NCBI RefSeq assembly: GCF_029094505.1
Contig: NZ_CP119108.1
Span: forward strand, 1,364,001-1,428,000
Direction of reading: 5' to 3'
DNA from: Microbacterium horticulturae
Lineage (GTDB): Bacteria > Actinomycetota > Actinomycetes > Actinomycetales > Microbacteriaceae
Length of the DNA stretch: 64,000 nt
Shown here piece after piece: positions 16,119 through 24,831 of the stretch (position 1 is the first letter of the stretch; every line of letters starts with the position of its first letter). The notes under the pieces are model-generated. The model was not told the origin of the DNA and ran no database searches. It was given only the letters and a program-made list of their open reading frames with translations. Position numbers and translations under genes: made by a program.

Positions 16119-17570
16119 ATGACTACCGCAACGACCGCCCCGGCCATCACGCAGGTCGCGATCAACGACATCGGATCTGCTGAAGACTTCATGGCCGCGG
16201 TCGAAAAGACCCTGAAGTTCTTCAACGACGGAGACCTCATCGAAGGCACCGTCGTGAAGATCGACCGCGACGAGGTGCTCCTCGACGTCGGGTACAAGAC
16301 CGAGGGTGTCATTCCCTCGCGCGAACTTTCCATCAAGCACGACGTCGACCCCAACGAGGTCGTCAAGGTCGGCGATGAAGTCGAGGCGCTGGTCCTCCAG
16401 AAGGAGGACAAGGAAGGCCGCCTCATCCTGTCCAAGAAGCGCGCACAGTACGAGCGCGCCTGGGGCGATGTCGAGAAGATCAAGGAGAACGACGGCGTCG
16501 TGACCGGTCAGGTCATCGAGGTCGTCAAGGGTGGTCTTATCGTCGACATCGGGCTGCGCGGCTTCCTGCCGGCGTCGCTCATCGAGCTGCGCCGCGTCCG
16601 CGACCTGACCCCGTACCTGGGCCAGGAGCTGGAGGCGAAGATCCTCGAGCTCGACAAGAACCGCAACAACGTGGTGCTCTCGCGCCGCGCCCTGCTCGAG
16701 CAGACGCAGTCCGAGTCGCGCACGAACTTCCTCAACAACCTGCACAAGGGCCAGATCCGCAAGGGCACGGTCTCGTCGATCGTCAACTTCGGTGCGTTCG
16801 TCGACCTGGGCGGCGTGGACGGCCTGGTGCACGTCTCCGAGCTCAGCTGGAAGCACATCGAGCACGCCAGCGAGGTCGTCGAGGTGGGCCAGGAGGTCAC
16901 CGTCGAGGTTCTCGAGGTCGACCTCGACCGCGAGCGCGTCTCCCTGTCGCTGAAGGCGACGCAGGAGGACCCGTGGCAGGTCTTCGCCCGCACCCACGCG
17001 ATCGGCCAGATCGCACCGGGCAAGGTCACCAAGCTCGTTCCGTTCGGTGCGTTCGTTCGCGTCGCGGACGGCATCGAGGGCCTCGTGCACATCTCCGAGC
17101 TGTCGGGCAAGCACGTCGAGCTGGCCGAGCAGGTCGTCTCGGTGGGTGAAGAGGTCTTCGTCAAGGTCATCGACATCGACCTGGAGCGCCGCCGCATCTC
17201 GCTGTCGCTCAAGCAGGCGAACGACGCCGTCGACCCGTTCGGCACCGAGTTCGACCCGGCCCTCTACGGCATGGCCACCGAGTACGACGAGAACGGGGAG
17301 TACAAGTTCCCCGAGGGGTTCGACCCGGAGACCAACCAGTGGAAGGAAGGCTTCGACGAGCAGCGCGAGAAGTGGGAGCAGGAATACGCTGCCGCACAGG
17401 CGCGCTGGGAGGCCCACAAGGCACAGGTCGCCAAGGCGGCCGAGGCCGAGGCCGCCGGCTTCGGCGGCAACGAGCCGTCGTCGTCCTTCTCCAGCGACTC
17501 CAACTCGGTCGGCACCCTCGCCGACGACGAGGCGCTCGCCGCTCTGCGGGAGAAGCTGTCGGGCCGCTGA
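16119..17570 (+). CDS. rpsA: 30S ribosomal protein S1
   Basis: RNA-binding ribosomal protein of 483 residues with four S1 repeats, the short actinobacterial form. Repeats start near residues 36 (GDLIEGTVVKIDRDEVLLDV), 126 (DGVVTGQVIEVVKGGLIVDI), 211 (RKGTVSSIVNFGAFVDLGG) and 297 (PGKVTKLVPFGAFVRV). The C-terminal tail of about 100 residues is acidic and low in complexity, ending LAALREKLSGR. ATG 16119 fits the family N-terminus; only a weak AAGGA lies 11 nt upstream, so initiation may depend on leader structure. It is monocistronic, with a terminator after it. Confidence 0.97.
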   Translation: MTTATTAPAITQVAINDIGSAEDFMAAVEKTLKFFNDGDLIEGTVVKIDRDEVLLDVGYKTEGVIPSRELSIKHDVDPNEVVKVGDEVEALVLQKEDKEGRLILSKKRAQYERAWGDVEKIKENDGVVTGQVIEVVKGGLIVDIGLRGFLPASLIELRRVRDLTPYLGQELEAKILELDKNRNNVVLSRRALLEQTQSESRTNFLNNLHKGQIRKGTVSSIVNFGAFVDLGGVDGLVHVSELSWKHIEHASEVVEVGQEVTVEVLEVDLDRERVSLSLKATQEDPWQVFARTHAIGQIAPGKVTKLVPFGAFVRVADGIEGLVHISELSGKHVELAEQVVSVGEEVFVKVIDIDLERRRISLSLKQANDAVDPFGTEFDPALYGMATEYDENGEYKFPEGFDPETNQWKEGFDEQREKWEQEYAAAQARWEAHKAQVAKAAEAEAAGFGGNEPSSSFSSDSNSVGTLADDEALAALREKLSGR

Positions 17571-17587
17571 TACGGTCTGCAACGCAC

Positions 17588-17620
17588 GGAAGGGTCGGGG
17601 CCTCGGGCTCCGGCCCTTCC
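17588..17620 (+). terminator. Terminator after rpsA
   Basis: GGAAGGG pairs with CCCTTCC (7 bp), and an inner GGGGCC/GGCTCC stem (one wobble) extends the hairpin. It lies 17 nt after the rpsA stop. No T-run. Confidence 0.68.
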
Positions 17621-17653
17621 GCCGTCTTCCGGGAGGATGGCCGCGACACGCGC

Positions 17654-17659
17654 TACGGT
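17654..17659 (+). promoter_or_regulatory. Leaderless-type -10 box for the histidine kinase gene
   Basis: TACGGT with 6 nt to ATG 17666 and no ribosome binding site. It supports ATG 17666 and a leaderless mRNA. Confidence 0.5.
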
Positions 17660-17665
17660 CGCAGT

Positions 17666-18979
17666 ATGCACGAGCCGGCGCCCGGGTCGCCCACGGTCGA
17701 CCGCACACGCGACCGCGCCGCGCTCCTGAACCAGCTGATGCTGGCCGGGGTCGTGCTGGTGGCCGCCTTCCTCGCGTTCACGCCGGGGTTCGCCGGCGAT
17801 CTCGCGCTGCTGTTCGCCGGTGCCGCGATCGTCTTGCTGCTGACCGGCGCGGTACTGCTGGTGCCCTGGCATCGCCTCTCCCGGCCCTGGCTGCTGATCG
17901 TCCCCGCGGGCGACATCCTCGCCGTCGGCCTGATGCGGTTCGCGGAGGGCTCGACCGGCATCGGACTGCTGTGGGTGTTCCCGGCGATGTGGCTGGCCGC
18001 GGATTTCGGGCTCGTCGGCATCGTCGGGGGACTGGGCACCAGCATGGCGCTGTTCGGTGTCGCCCTCGCCCACGACCCCACTCAGATCATCGGGTTTCCG
18101 ACGCTCCTGCTGCCGCTGACGATCCTGGCCGTCAGCGCCGTGACGTTCGTCAATGCGCGACGCGCGGCTGCACAGCGGACGCTGCTCGACGCCCAAGCCG
18201 GGGTGCTCGGCCGTGCGCTGGAGCGCACGCAGCGTCAGGAGCGGCAACTCCTGACGACGCTGGAAGCGCGTGACGAGCTCGTCGCCTCGGTGTCGCACGA
18301 ACTGCGCACCCCGCTGACGTCGATCATGGGCTACCTCGATCTCGTCCTCGAGAATCCCGACGTCCCGGCACAGGCGCGACGCGATGTCCAGGTGGCGGAG
18401 CGCAATGCCGAGCGGCTTCTGGGCATCACCCGCGACATCCTCGCCGCGTCGCAGCGCACGCACGACGCGCACACGCGGCTCGAACTGCAGAGAGCCGACG
18501 CCGATGTGGCCGACATCGTCCTCCGCTCCTCCGAATCGCTCGCTCCGCGCGCGGCCGAGCGCCGCATCGTGATCGACACCCACGCCGTGCGGCCGCTGAG
18601 CGCCTTCGTCGACGCCCCGCGCCTGCGGCAGGTGCTGGACAATCTCATCGCGAACGCCATCATCTACAACAGGGAAGGCGGGAGCTTGACGCTGACCACG
18701 CGCACGGCCGACGCCGACATCGAGATCCTCGTGCACGACGGGGGCCCCGGTATTCGTCCCGAGGACGTGCCGCAGCTGTTCCAGCGCTTCTACCGCGGCC
18801 GCGCCGCGCGGGAAGGCAACGTCGCCGGCACCGGACTGGGGCTGGCGATCAGCCGCGACATCGTCCGCGCGCACGGCGGTGACATCGTGGTCGACAGCGT
18901 TCCCGGTCAGGGGACGACCTTCACCGTGCGGCTGCCCGCACTCGGATCGACGCCTCAGGAGGCCACCGATGGATCTTGA
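17666..18979 (+). CDS. Membrane sensor histidine kinase
   Basis: Two-component sensor of 437 residues. The N-terminal 170 residues form about six membrane helices with little periplasmic sequence, so the signal is probably sensed in or at the membrane. A coiled coil (LLDAQAGVLGRALERTQRQ) leads to the H-box VSHELRTPLTSIMGYL with phospho-acceptor His211. The ATPase domain has the N-box DNLIANAIIYN, DGGPGI, FQRFYRG and GTGLGLAI. All catalytic motifs are intact. The start is ATG 17666. It overlaps the next gene by 11 nt. The nearest response regulator (20112-20834) is on the opposite strand and is the likely partner. Confidence 0.92.
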   Translation: MHEPAPGSPTVDRTRDRAALLNQLMLAGVVLVAAFLAFTPGFAGDLALLFAGAAIVLLLTGAVLLVPWHRLSRPWLLIVPAGDILAVGLMRFAEGSTGIGLLWVFPAMWLAADFGLVGIVGGLGTSMALFGVALAHDPTQIIGFPTLLLPLTILAVSAVTFVNARRAAAQRTLLDAQAGVLGRALERTQRQERQLLTTLEARDELVASVSHELRTPLTSIMGYLDLVLENPDVPAQARRDVQVAERNAERLLGITRDILAASQRTHDAHTRLELQRADADVADIVLRSSESLAPRAAERRIVIDTHAVRPLSAFVDAPRLRQVLDNLIANAIIYNREGGSLTLTTRTADADIEILVHDGGPGIRPEDVPQLFQRFYRGRAAREGNVAGTGLGLAISRDIVRAHGGDIVVDSVPGQGTTFTVRLPALGSTPQEATDGS

Positions 18980-20171
18980 CCTCACCTCGGTCCTGGTGAT
19001 GACGGCGCTGACCGTCTCCGTCAGCGGCGCCGTCTTCATCACCGACACTGTCGTGCGCCGCGACGACGCCGTCGGCCGGATCTGGGCCGGGGCGTTTCTG
19101 GCGGGGCCGCTCGCACTGCTGGCCTTTCTCGTCTGGGCGCAGGAGCGCTCGGCGTGGTGGGCCGTCGCCGTCGGCAACGCCGCATTCGTGTCGACGATCT
19201 CGATGATGTGGCTGGGATGCCGTCGCTACAACGAACGGCGTATGGCGGTGGCCGCAGCAGGAGTGGTCGCAGGCGCGGTCCTGGCGGCGGGCGCCGTGCT
19301 GGTCGCGGGGCCCGATGGAGGGGACTGGGCGGGCGCCCGCACGATGTACTTGCTGCTGACCGTCTTCGGCGTCCTCGGCTGCGTCGAGTGCCTGCGCGGT
19401 GCGCTGCGGGCGACTCGTGTCGCATGGGCGCTCGCGGTCGTGCTCATGCTGCACAGCGCCTTCTGCCTGCTTCGCCTGGTCGTCTTCGCCGTCGCCGGTC
19501 CCGACAGCGGCTTCTTCGAGACGTGGCTGTCGACGATCCCCGCGAGCTTCGTCACGGTGATCCTCACCATCGTCGCGCTGGTGACGGCATCCGTCCTCCG
19601 TGCCGGCCGCGTGCCCGTGCGTGGCCTGCGCTCCCTGAGCGGTGCGCGAGGACGGACCGCCGCCGAGATGGCGCGTGCGACCGGCGCCGACAGCGGAGTG
19701 CTCGTCGCCGAGCAGTTCTGGATCGCGCTGCAGGGCCTACTCACCCGCGCGAGCTGGCACAACGAGCTCGTGGCCGTGTTCGCGGTGCGCGTCGACGACC
19801 TGCAGCGGATCGCCACCGCGTTCGGCACCGAGGCGGCTGCGGATGTCGCACGGGCGTGGCGGCAGAGCGTTCGTCACCACGTGCCGGCGGCGGCCCGGGT
19901 CGGCGAGGACGGACCGTCCGCTCTGCTGGTCTCGACGGTGGTCGTCTCGGCAGCCGATGCGCGCCGGGCCGCCGAGCGCATCTCGCAGGGCGCGTTCGAG
20001 GATCTGCGCACGGTTCCCGGCGCGGTGCTGCCGACGGTGGGCGTGGGCGTGGCTCTCACAGACGATCAGGGGTGGGATGCCGCGGCCCTGGTCGCATGCG
20101 CGCGTGCGGCGTCAGTCGGCGGTGAGGCGATAGCCGACGCCGCGGACGGTCTCGATCCAACGCGGCCGTGA
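18969..20171 (+). CDS. Membrane protein with a degenerate GGDEF domain
   Basis: Protein of 400 residues with an N-terminal domain of about seven membrane helices (residues 5-215), then a region that follows the GGDEF fold: LVAVFAVRVDDLQRIATAFG aligns with the usual LDGFKxINDTxG, and RVGEDGPSALLVSTV aligns with RxGGDEFxxLL. The signature is replaced by Gly312-Glu-Asp-Gly-Pro316, so the domain should not make cyclic di-GMP. The fold continues through ARRAAERI and PTVGVGVALTDD to the end. It is translationally coupled to the kinase (11-nt overlap), and its last 60 nt overlap the 3' end of the opposing regulator gene. It is probably a partner or sensor for the kinase; the function is not known. 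Confidence 0.75.
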   Translation: MDLDLTSVLVMTALTVSVSGAVFITDTVVRRDDAVGRIWAGAFLAGPLALLAFLVWAQERSAWWAVAVGNAAFVSTISMMWLGCRRYNERRMAVAAAGVVAGAVLAAGAVLVAGPDGGDWAGARTMYLLLTVFGVLGCVECLRGALRATRVAWALAVVLMLHSAFCLLRLVVFAVAGPDSGFFETWLSTIPASFVTVILTIVALVTASVLRAGRVPVRGLRSLSGARGRTAAEMARATGADSGVLVAEQFWIALQGLLTRASWHNELVAVFAVRVDDLQRIATAFGTEAAADVARAWRQSVRHHVPAAARVGEDGPSALLVSTVVVSAADARRAAERISQGAFEDLRTVPGAVLPTVGVGVALTDDQGWDAAALVACARAASVGGEAIADAADGLDPTRP

Positions 20172-20834
20172 CGGCGACTCGCCGAGCTTGCGGCGCAGGT
20201 TCGCCATGTGCACTTCGATCGCGCGTGCATCGCTGTCGCTGACATAGCCCTGCGCGATCCCGCGCAGGGCGAGGGCGAGCTCGGTCTTGCTGCGCACGAG
20301 CCTGCGGGAGGAGAGCAGCTCCGCGAGCAGGTCGAACTCGCTCGGGGTGAGCTCGAGCTGGGTGCCGTCGGCCTCGACAAGATGCATCTGCCGGTGCAGC
20401 CGCAGCCCCTTGTGCTCGAGCCACGACTGCCCTTCGCCGCCGTTCGAGGGCGTCAGCACATGCGCGCGCGGCCGACGGAGCATGGCATCGATGCGCGCAC
20501 GCAGTTCGCGGGGGCGGAACGGCTTGGCGATGTAGTCGTCGGCGCCCGCCTCGAGTCCCTGGAGGGCATCGACCTCTTCGGTGCGGGCGGTCAGGATGAC
20601 GAGATAGGTGGAGCTCGCCGCCCGGATCCGGCGCGCGGCCTCGAAGCCGTCCATCCCCGGCATGTTCAGATCGAGCGTGGTCACCAGAGGGTCGTGCTCG
20701 CGTACGAGGGCGACGCCGGCGGCGCCGTCGGTGGCGGTGCGCACGTGGAACCCCGCCTGGGCGAGCACGGTCGCCAGCAGATGGCGGATGTCGTGCTCGT
20801 CCTCGATGACGACGGCACAGCGCAGCTCCGGCAC
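20112..20834 (-). CDS. OmpR family response regulator
   Basis: DNA-binding response regulator of 240 residues. The receiver domain (1-120) has the acidic pair Glu11-Asp12, phospho-acceptor Asp55 in TLDLNMPGMDG, and the switch Thr and Lys in ILTARTEE and YIAKPFRPREL. The C-terminal winged helix (about 145-240) ends with the typical YVSDSDARAIEVHMANLRRK and VRGVGYRLTAD. The start is GTG 20834, with GGGGGAGGA upstream and a TATCCT box at 20854-20859. It is convergent with the kinase/GGDEF-like pair rather than co-transcribed, which is unusual for a cognate pair. Confidence 0.94.
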   Translation of the reverse strand: MPELRCAVVIEDEHDIRHLLATVLAQAGFHVRTATDGAAGVALVREHDPLVTTLDLNMPGMDGFEAARRIRAASSTYLVILTARTEEVDALQGLEAGADDYIAKPFRPRELRARIDAMLRRPRAHVLTPSNGGEGQSWLEHKGLRLHRQMHLVEADGTQLELTPSEFDLLAELLSSRRLVRSKTELALALRGIAQGYVSDSDARAIEVHMANLRRKLGESPSRPRWIETVRGVGYRLTAD

Positions 20835-20899
20835 GTGATCCTCCCCCGCAGTCAGGATATCGCCGAGAGGGGCGCGGTGTCCGTGGCATCCTCGTAGGC

Positions 20900-21514
20900 A
20901 TGCCCCTCATCGCGCTGACCGGAGGGATCGCCTCCGGAAAGTCCACCGTCGCCCGTCGCCTCGCCGAGCACGGCGCCGTCCTCGTCGACGCCGACGCCAT
21001 CGTGCGCGAGGTGCAGAGCCCCGGCTCGCCGGTGCTCGCCGAGATAGCGTCCGCGTTCGGCGAAGGGATGCTGCGTCCGGACGGATCGCTCGATCGCGCC
21101 GCCCTCGGCGGGCATGTCTTCGGACACGCCGACCGGGTGGCGCGGCTGAACGCCATCGTGCATCCCGCCGTCGGCGAGGAATCGAAGCGGCGTTTCGCCG
21201 CGGCCTTCGCGGCCGACCCCGCCGCGATCGTCGTGTACGACGTGCCGCTGCTGGCCGAGGCCCGCGCCGACGATCCGTGGGACCTCGTCGTCGTCGCCCA
21301 CGCGCCGGCAGCCGTGCGCGAGCAGCGGCTGGTCGAGCTGCGCGGCATGACCCCGGACGACGCCCGCGCGCGCATAGCGTCGCAGGCCGGCGACGACGAG
21401 CGGCTCGCGCTCGCCGACGTCGTCATCGACACGGCCGGGTCGCTCGCGCACACCGGCGCACAGACGGACGCGCTCTGGGAGCGACTGTCGGAACCCCGAC
21501 GTAGCCTGGAGTGA
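20900..21514 (+). CDS. coaE: Dephospho-CoA kinase
   Basis: Last enzyme of coenzyme A synthesis: ATP-dependent phosphorylation of the 3'-hydroxyl of dephospho-CoA. It has 204 residues, the normal length. The P-loop GGIASGKST lies at residues 8-16, followed by DADAIVREV and, in the lid/base region, [14 protein letters not shown] 20900 places the P-loop at the usual N-terminal position. CATCCT 8-13 nt upstream is a weak -10 candidate. Its stop overlaps the uvrB start by 1 nt, but uvrB also has its own -10 box inside coaE. Confidence 0.95.
   Translation: MPLIALTGGIASGKSTVARRLAEHGAVLVDADAIVREVQSPGSPVLAEIASAFGEGMLRPDGSLDRAALGGHVFGHADRVARLNAIVHPAVGEESKRRFAAAFAADPAAIVVYDVPLLAEARADDPWDLVVVAHAPAAVREQRLVELRGMTPDDARARIASQAGDDERLALADVVIDTAGSLAHTGAQTDALWERLSEPRRSLE
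21502..21507 (+). promoter_or_regulatory. Leaderless-type -10 box for uvrB, inside coaE
   Basis: TAGCCT with 6 nt to ATG 21514. It lies in the last codons of coaE and favours ATG 21514 over the GTG at 21511. Confidence 0.48.
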
Positions 21515-23595
21515 TGCAGACCACTCGCTCCGTGCGGCCCTTCGAGGTCGTCAGCGAATATGTGCCCAGCGGCGATCAGCCTCAGGCGATCGAACAGCTC
21601 GCCGCGCGCATCAACGCGGGCGAGACCGACGTCGTGCTGCTCGGTGCGACCGGCACGGGTAAGTCGGCGACGACGGCCTGGCTCATCGAGAAGGTGCAGC
21701 GGCCGACCCTCGTGCTCGCGCACAACAAGACCCTCGCCGCGCAGCTGGCCAACGAGTTCCGCGACCTCATGCCGCACAACGCGGTCGAGTACTTCGTCAG
21801 CTACTACGACTACTACCAGCCCGAGGCGTACGTGCCGCAGACCGACACCTTCATCGAGAAGGACTCGTCGATCAACGCCGAGGTCGAGCGGCTGCGGCAC
21901 TCGACGACGAACTCGCTGCTCAGTCGCCGCGACGTCGTCGTGGTCTCGACCGTGTCGTGCATCTACGGCCTGGGCGCGCCCGAAGAGTACCTGCGGGCCA
22001 TGGTGGCGCTGCAGGTGGGTGAGCGCTACGACCGCGACGCGCTGATCCGGCAGTTCATCGCCATGCAGTACAACCGCAACGACGTCGATTTCTCGCGCGG
22101 CAACTTCCGGGTGCGCGGCGACACGATCGAGATCATCCCCGTGTACGAGGAGTACGCGATCCGCATCGAGCTGTTCGGCGACGAGATCGAGGCACTCTAC
22201 ATGCTGCATCCGCTGACCGGCGAGGTGATCCGCACCCTCGACTCCGTGCCGATCTTCCCGGCCTCGCACTACGTCGCCGGCACCGATGTCATCCACCGCG
22301 CGATCGGCACGATCGAGCAAGAGCTCGCCGAGCGTCTGGCCGAGTTCGAGCGTCAGGGCAAGCTGCTCGAGGCCCAGCGGCTGCGCATGCGCACGACGTT
22401 CGACCTCGAGATGCTGCAGCAGCTCGGGTTCTGCTCGGGCATCGAGAATTACTCGCGGCACCTCGACGGGCGCTCGCCCGGCGAGCCGCCGCACACCCTT
22501 CTGGACTTCTTCCCCGACGACTTCCTCCTGGTCATCGACGAGTCGCATGTGACCGTCCCGCAGGTGGGGGCGATGTACGAGGGGGATGCCTCGCGCAAGC
22601 GCACTCTCGTCGAGCACGGCTTCCGGCTGCCCTCCGCGATGGACAACCGACCGCTCCGCTGGGACGAGTTCAAAGAGCGCATCGGGCAGACCGTCTACCT
22701 GTCGGCGACCCCCGGCCGGTACGAGATGGGCGTGGCCGACGGCATCGTCGAGCAGATCATCCGCCCGACGGGCCTGGTCGACCCCGAGATCGTCGTGAAG
22801 CCGTCCAAGGGGCAGATCGACGACCTGCTCGAAGAGATCCGGCAGCGCACGCAGCGTGATGAGCGGGTCCTGGTGACGACGCTGACGAAGAAGATGGCCG
22901 AGGAGCTCACCGACTTCCTCGGCGAGCACGGCGTGCGGGTGCGGTATCTGCACTCCGACGTCGACACGCTGCGGCGCGTCGAGCTTCTCACCGAGCTGCG
23001 CGCGGGCGTCTACGACGTGCTCGTGGGCATCAACCTGCTGCGCGAGGGCCTCGACCTTCCCGAGGTGTCGCTCGTGGCGATCCTCGACGCCGACAAAGAG
23101 GGGTTCCTGCGCAGCGGCACCTCGCTGATCCAGACGATCGGGCGCGCGGCGCGCAACGTGTCGGGGCAGGTGCACATGTACGCCGACAACATGACCGACT
23201 CGATGCGCACCGCGATCGACGAGACCGAGCGGCGCCGTGAGATCCAGGTCGCGTACAACACCGAGCACGGCATCGACCCGCAGCCGCTGCGCAAGCGGAT
23301 CGCCGACATCACCGAGGTGCTGGCCCGTGAAGGCGCCGACACCGCGGCGATGATGTCGAAGCGGGATGCCGCCAAGCCCAAGAGCGGCAAGGGCAAGAGC
23401 CCGACACCGCAGCTGCGGCGGGAGGGGCTCGCCGCCGAGGGGGCGCAACAGCTCGAAGACACCATCGCCGACCTGACCGGTCAGATGCTCTCCGCGGCGC
23501 AGGAGCTCAAGTTCGAGCTCGCGGCACGACTGCGCGACGAAGTGCAGGATCTGAAGAAGCAGCTGCGGGCGATGGAGAAGGCCGGCCACGCCTGA
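21514..23595 (+). CDS. uvrB: Excinuclease ABC subunit B
   Basis: Damage-verifying helicase of nucleotide excision repair, 693 residues. Walker [13 protein letters not shown] is near residue 44, the flexible beta-hairpin region contains [20 protein letters not shown], Walker B is [11 protein letters not shown], and motifs V and VI are in [17 protein letters not shown] and [16 protein letters not shown]-terminal UVR domain ([20 protein letters not shown]) binds UvrC. All parts are intact. uvrA and uvrC lie 6-11 kb downstream. I looked for a LexA box upstream and did not find one. Confidence 0.98.
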   Translation: MQTTRSVRPFEVVSEYVPSGDQPQAIEQLAARINAGETDVVLLGATGTGKSATTAWLIEKVQRPTLVLAHNKTLAAQLANEFRDLMPHNAVEYFVSYYDYYQPEAYVPQTDTFIEKDSSINAEVERLRHSTTNSLLSRRDVVVVSTVSCIYGLGAPEEYLRAMVALQVGERYDRDALIRQFIAMQYNRNDVDFSRGNFRVRGDTIEIIPVYEEYAIRIELFGDEIEALYMLHPLTGEVIRTLDSVPIFPASHYVAGTDVIHRAIGTIEQELAERLAEFERQGKLLEAQRLRMRTTFDLEMLQQLGFCSGIENYSRHLDGRSPGEPPHTLLDFFPDDFLLVIDESHVTVPQVGAMYEGDASRKRTLVEHGFRLPSAMDNRPLRWDEFKERIGQTVYLSATPGRYEMGVADGIVEQIIRPTGLVDPEIVVKPSKGQIDDLLEEIRQRTQRDERVLVTTLTKKMAEELTDFLGEHGVRVRYLHSDVDTLRRVELLTELRAGVYDVLVGINLLREGLDLPEVSLVAILDADKEGFLRSGTSLIQTIGRAARNVSGQVHMYADNMTDSMRTAIDETERRREIQVAYNTEHGIDPQPLRKRIADITEVLAREGADTAAMMSKRDAAKPKSGKGKSPTPQLRREGLAAEGAQQLEDTIADLTGQMLSAAQELKFELAARLRDEVQDLKKQLRAMEKAGHA

Positions 23596-23614
23596 GCGCG
23601 TGTGCGGCATCCGA

Positions 23615-23620
23615 TAGCGT
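23615..23620 (+). promoter_or_regulatory. Leaderless-type -10 box for the DUF4129 operon
   Basis: TAGCGT with 6 nt to GTG 23627. It would drive all five genes from 23627 to 27615. Confidence 0.5.
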
Positions 23621-23626
23621 GAACCT

Positions 23627-24349
23627 GTGACCACCCTGAACGCCCGCGGTCTTCTGATCGGATCGGTCGTCGGCGTGGGTGTGCTCATCGTCCTCGGGGT
23701 GCTGACCGCGGGGCCCGTGCAGGTCGAAGGACCACGCTGGAGCCCGCCGGCGGTGACGCCTACGCCCCTCCAGCTTCCGGGCGCATCGCCGGGCAGCCGC
23801 CTTCCGCAGACGGTGGCAGCCGATCCGCTGCTGGAACGCATCGTCGGGATCATCCTCGAGGTGCTGTTCGCCGTCGCCGTGGCAGCCGTCGTCGCGGTGA
23901 TCGTCGTGGTCATCGTCCGACGCATCCGTGAGCGACGGCGTCTGCTGCGTCGTCGCGAGGTGCTCGGCGAGGTCGGCGGGGGAGTCGCATCGGCCTCCGA
24001 CGGCTCCGTGCCCGCGCCGGTGATGCGACGGGGCATCGCCCGGGCGCTGCAGATCCTCGACGAGCGTCGTGCGCCGTCGGACGCCGTGATCGAGGCGTGG
24101 CTGGGGCTGGAGGAGGCCGCGGCCGACGCCGGCGCCGGGCGCAACCCAGCCGAGACGCCCGCGGAGTACACCGCCCGCATCGTGCAGCGGTTCGACACCG
24201 ACACCGCTGCCGCGCAGTCCCTGCTCCGGCTGTACCAGGACGTGCGCTTCGGCGGGCGCACGGCCGATGCGGCAACCGTCGCCGCCGCGCGCGACAGCCT
24301 CCTGCGGCTGCAGTCTTCCTGGCACGAGGTTCCGGAGGCGAGCCGATGA
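23627..24349 (+). CDS. DUF4129 domain membrane protein
   Basis: Protein of 240 residues. An N-terminal membrane helix (about 6-24) precedes a proline-rich external linker (PVTPTPLQLPGASPGSRLP), a second helix (about 73-100) and a basic turn (RRIRERRRLLRRR). The cytoplasmic C-terminal domain is of the DUF4129 type: ALQILDERRAPSDAVIEAWLGLEEAA with AETPAEYTARIVQRF and LLRLYQDVRFGG. In other bacteria this domain often ends transglutaminase-like proteins encoded with MoxR and DUF58 genes. It is first in a five-gene operon and overlaps the next gene by ATGA. Confidence 0.8.
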   Translation: MTTLNARGLLIGSVVGVGVLIVLGVLTAGPVQVEGPRWSPPAVTPTPLQLPGASPGSRLPQTVAADPLLERIVGIILEVLFAVAVAAVVAVIVVVIVRRIRERRRLLRRREVLGEVGGGVASASDGSVPAPVMRRGIARALQILDERRAPSDAVIEAWLGLEEAAADAGAGRNPAETPAEYTARIVQRFDTDTAAAQSLLRLYQDVRFGGRTADAATVAAARDSLLRLQSSWHEVPEASR

Positions 24350-24831
24350 CGCCCCGCGAGCTGATCCGCCCGGCACTGGCCACCCTCGTGGCCGCCGGAG
24401 CGGTCGGCGGTGCCCTGTGGTTCTTCGGACTCACCTGGCCGTTCGCGGTCGCGGCGGGTGCGCTCGTGATCGCCGGCGTGGTCGCATGGACCGCGCACAA
24501 CGGATCGGAACCCGCTCTCTACCCCGTCGTCCGCGCCGAGCAGCGTCCGGGAACGCGGTCCGAGCTCGTCCAGACCGCGTGGGCGCTCCGGCCACGCCAC
24601 GGAGAGATCGGGGACGCCGGCATCAAGCGCGTTCGCGCGTTCGCGCGTCGCCGGCTCGCACGCAACGGCTGGGATCTCGACGACGCGGCCGCCGCTCCCG
24701 CCATCCGCCGGGCGGTCGGCGACCGCGCCTGGTCGGTCCTCGCCGGCGCGAACACCACCCGGATGACCGATGTCGAGCACTGCCTGGACGTGCTCGAAGC
24801 CTTCGAGACGACAGGAGAGCAGCACCCGTGA
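24346..24831 (+). CDS. Small membrane protein of the MoxR operon, function unknown
   Basis: Protein of 161 residues that I do not recognise beyond its setting. Two membrane helices (about 8-24 and 28-46) are followed by a soluble, mostly helical domain rich in Arg, Ala and Asp (RVRAFARRRLARNGWDLDDAAAAP, abbreviated here to its composition) and the C-terminal HCLDVLEAFETTGEQHP. There are no enzyme motifs. Both ends are translationally coupled (ATGA with DUF4129, GTGA with MoxR), so it is probably made in fixed ratio with its neighbours. It may be a membrane adaptor for the MoxR ATPase; that is an inference. Confidence 0.72.
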   Translation: MTPRELIRPALATLVAAGAVGGALWFFGLTWPFAVAAGALVIAGVVAWTAHNGSEPALYPVVRAEQRPGTRSELVQTAWALRPRHGEIGDAGIKRVRAFARRRLARNGWDLDDAAAAPAIRRAVGDRAWSVLAGANTTRMTDVEHCLDVLEAFETTGEQHP

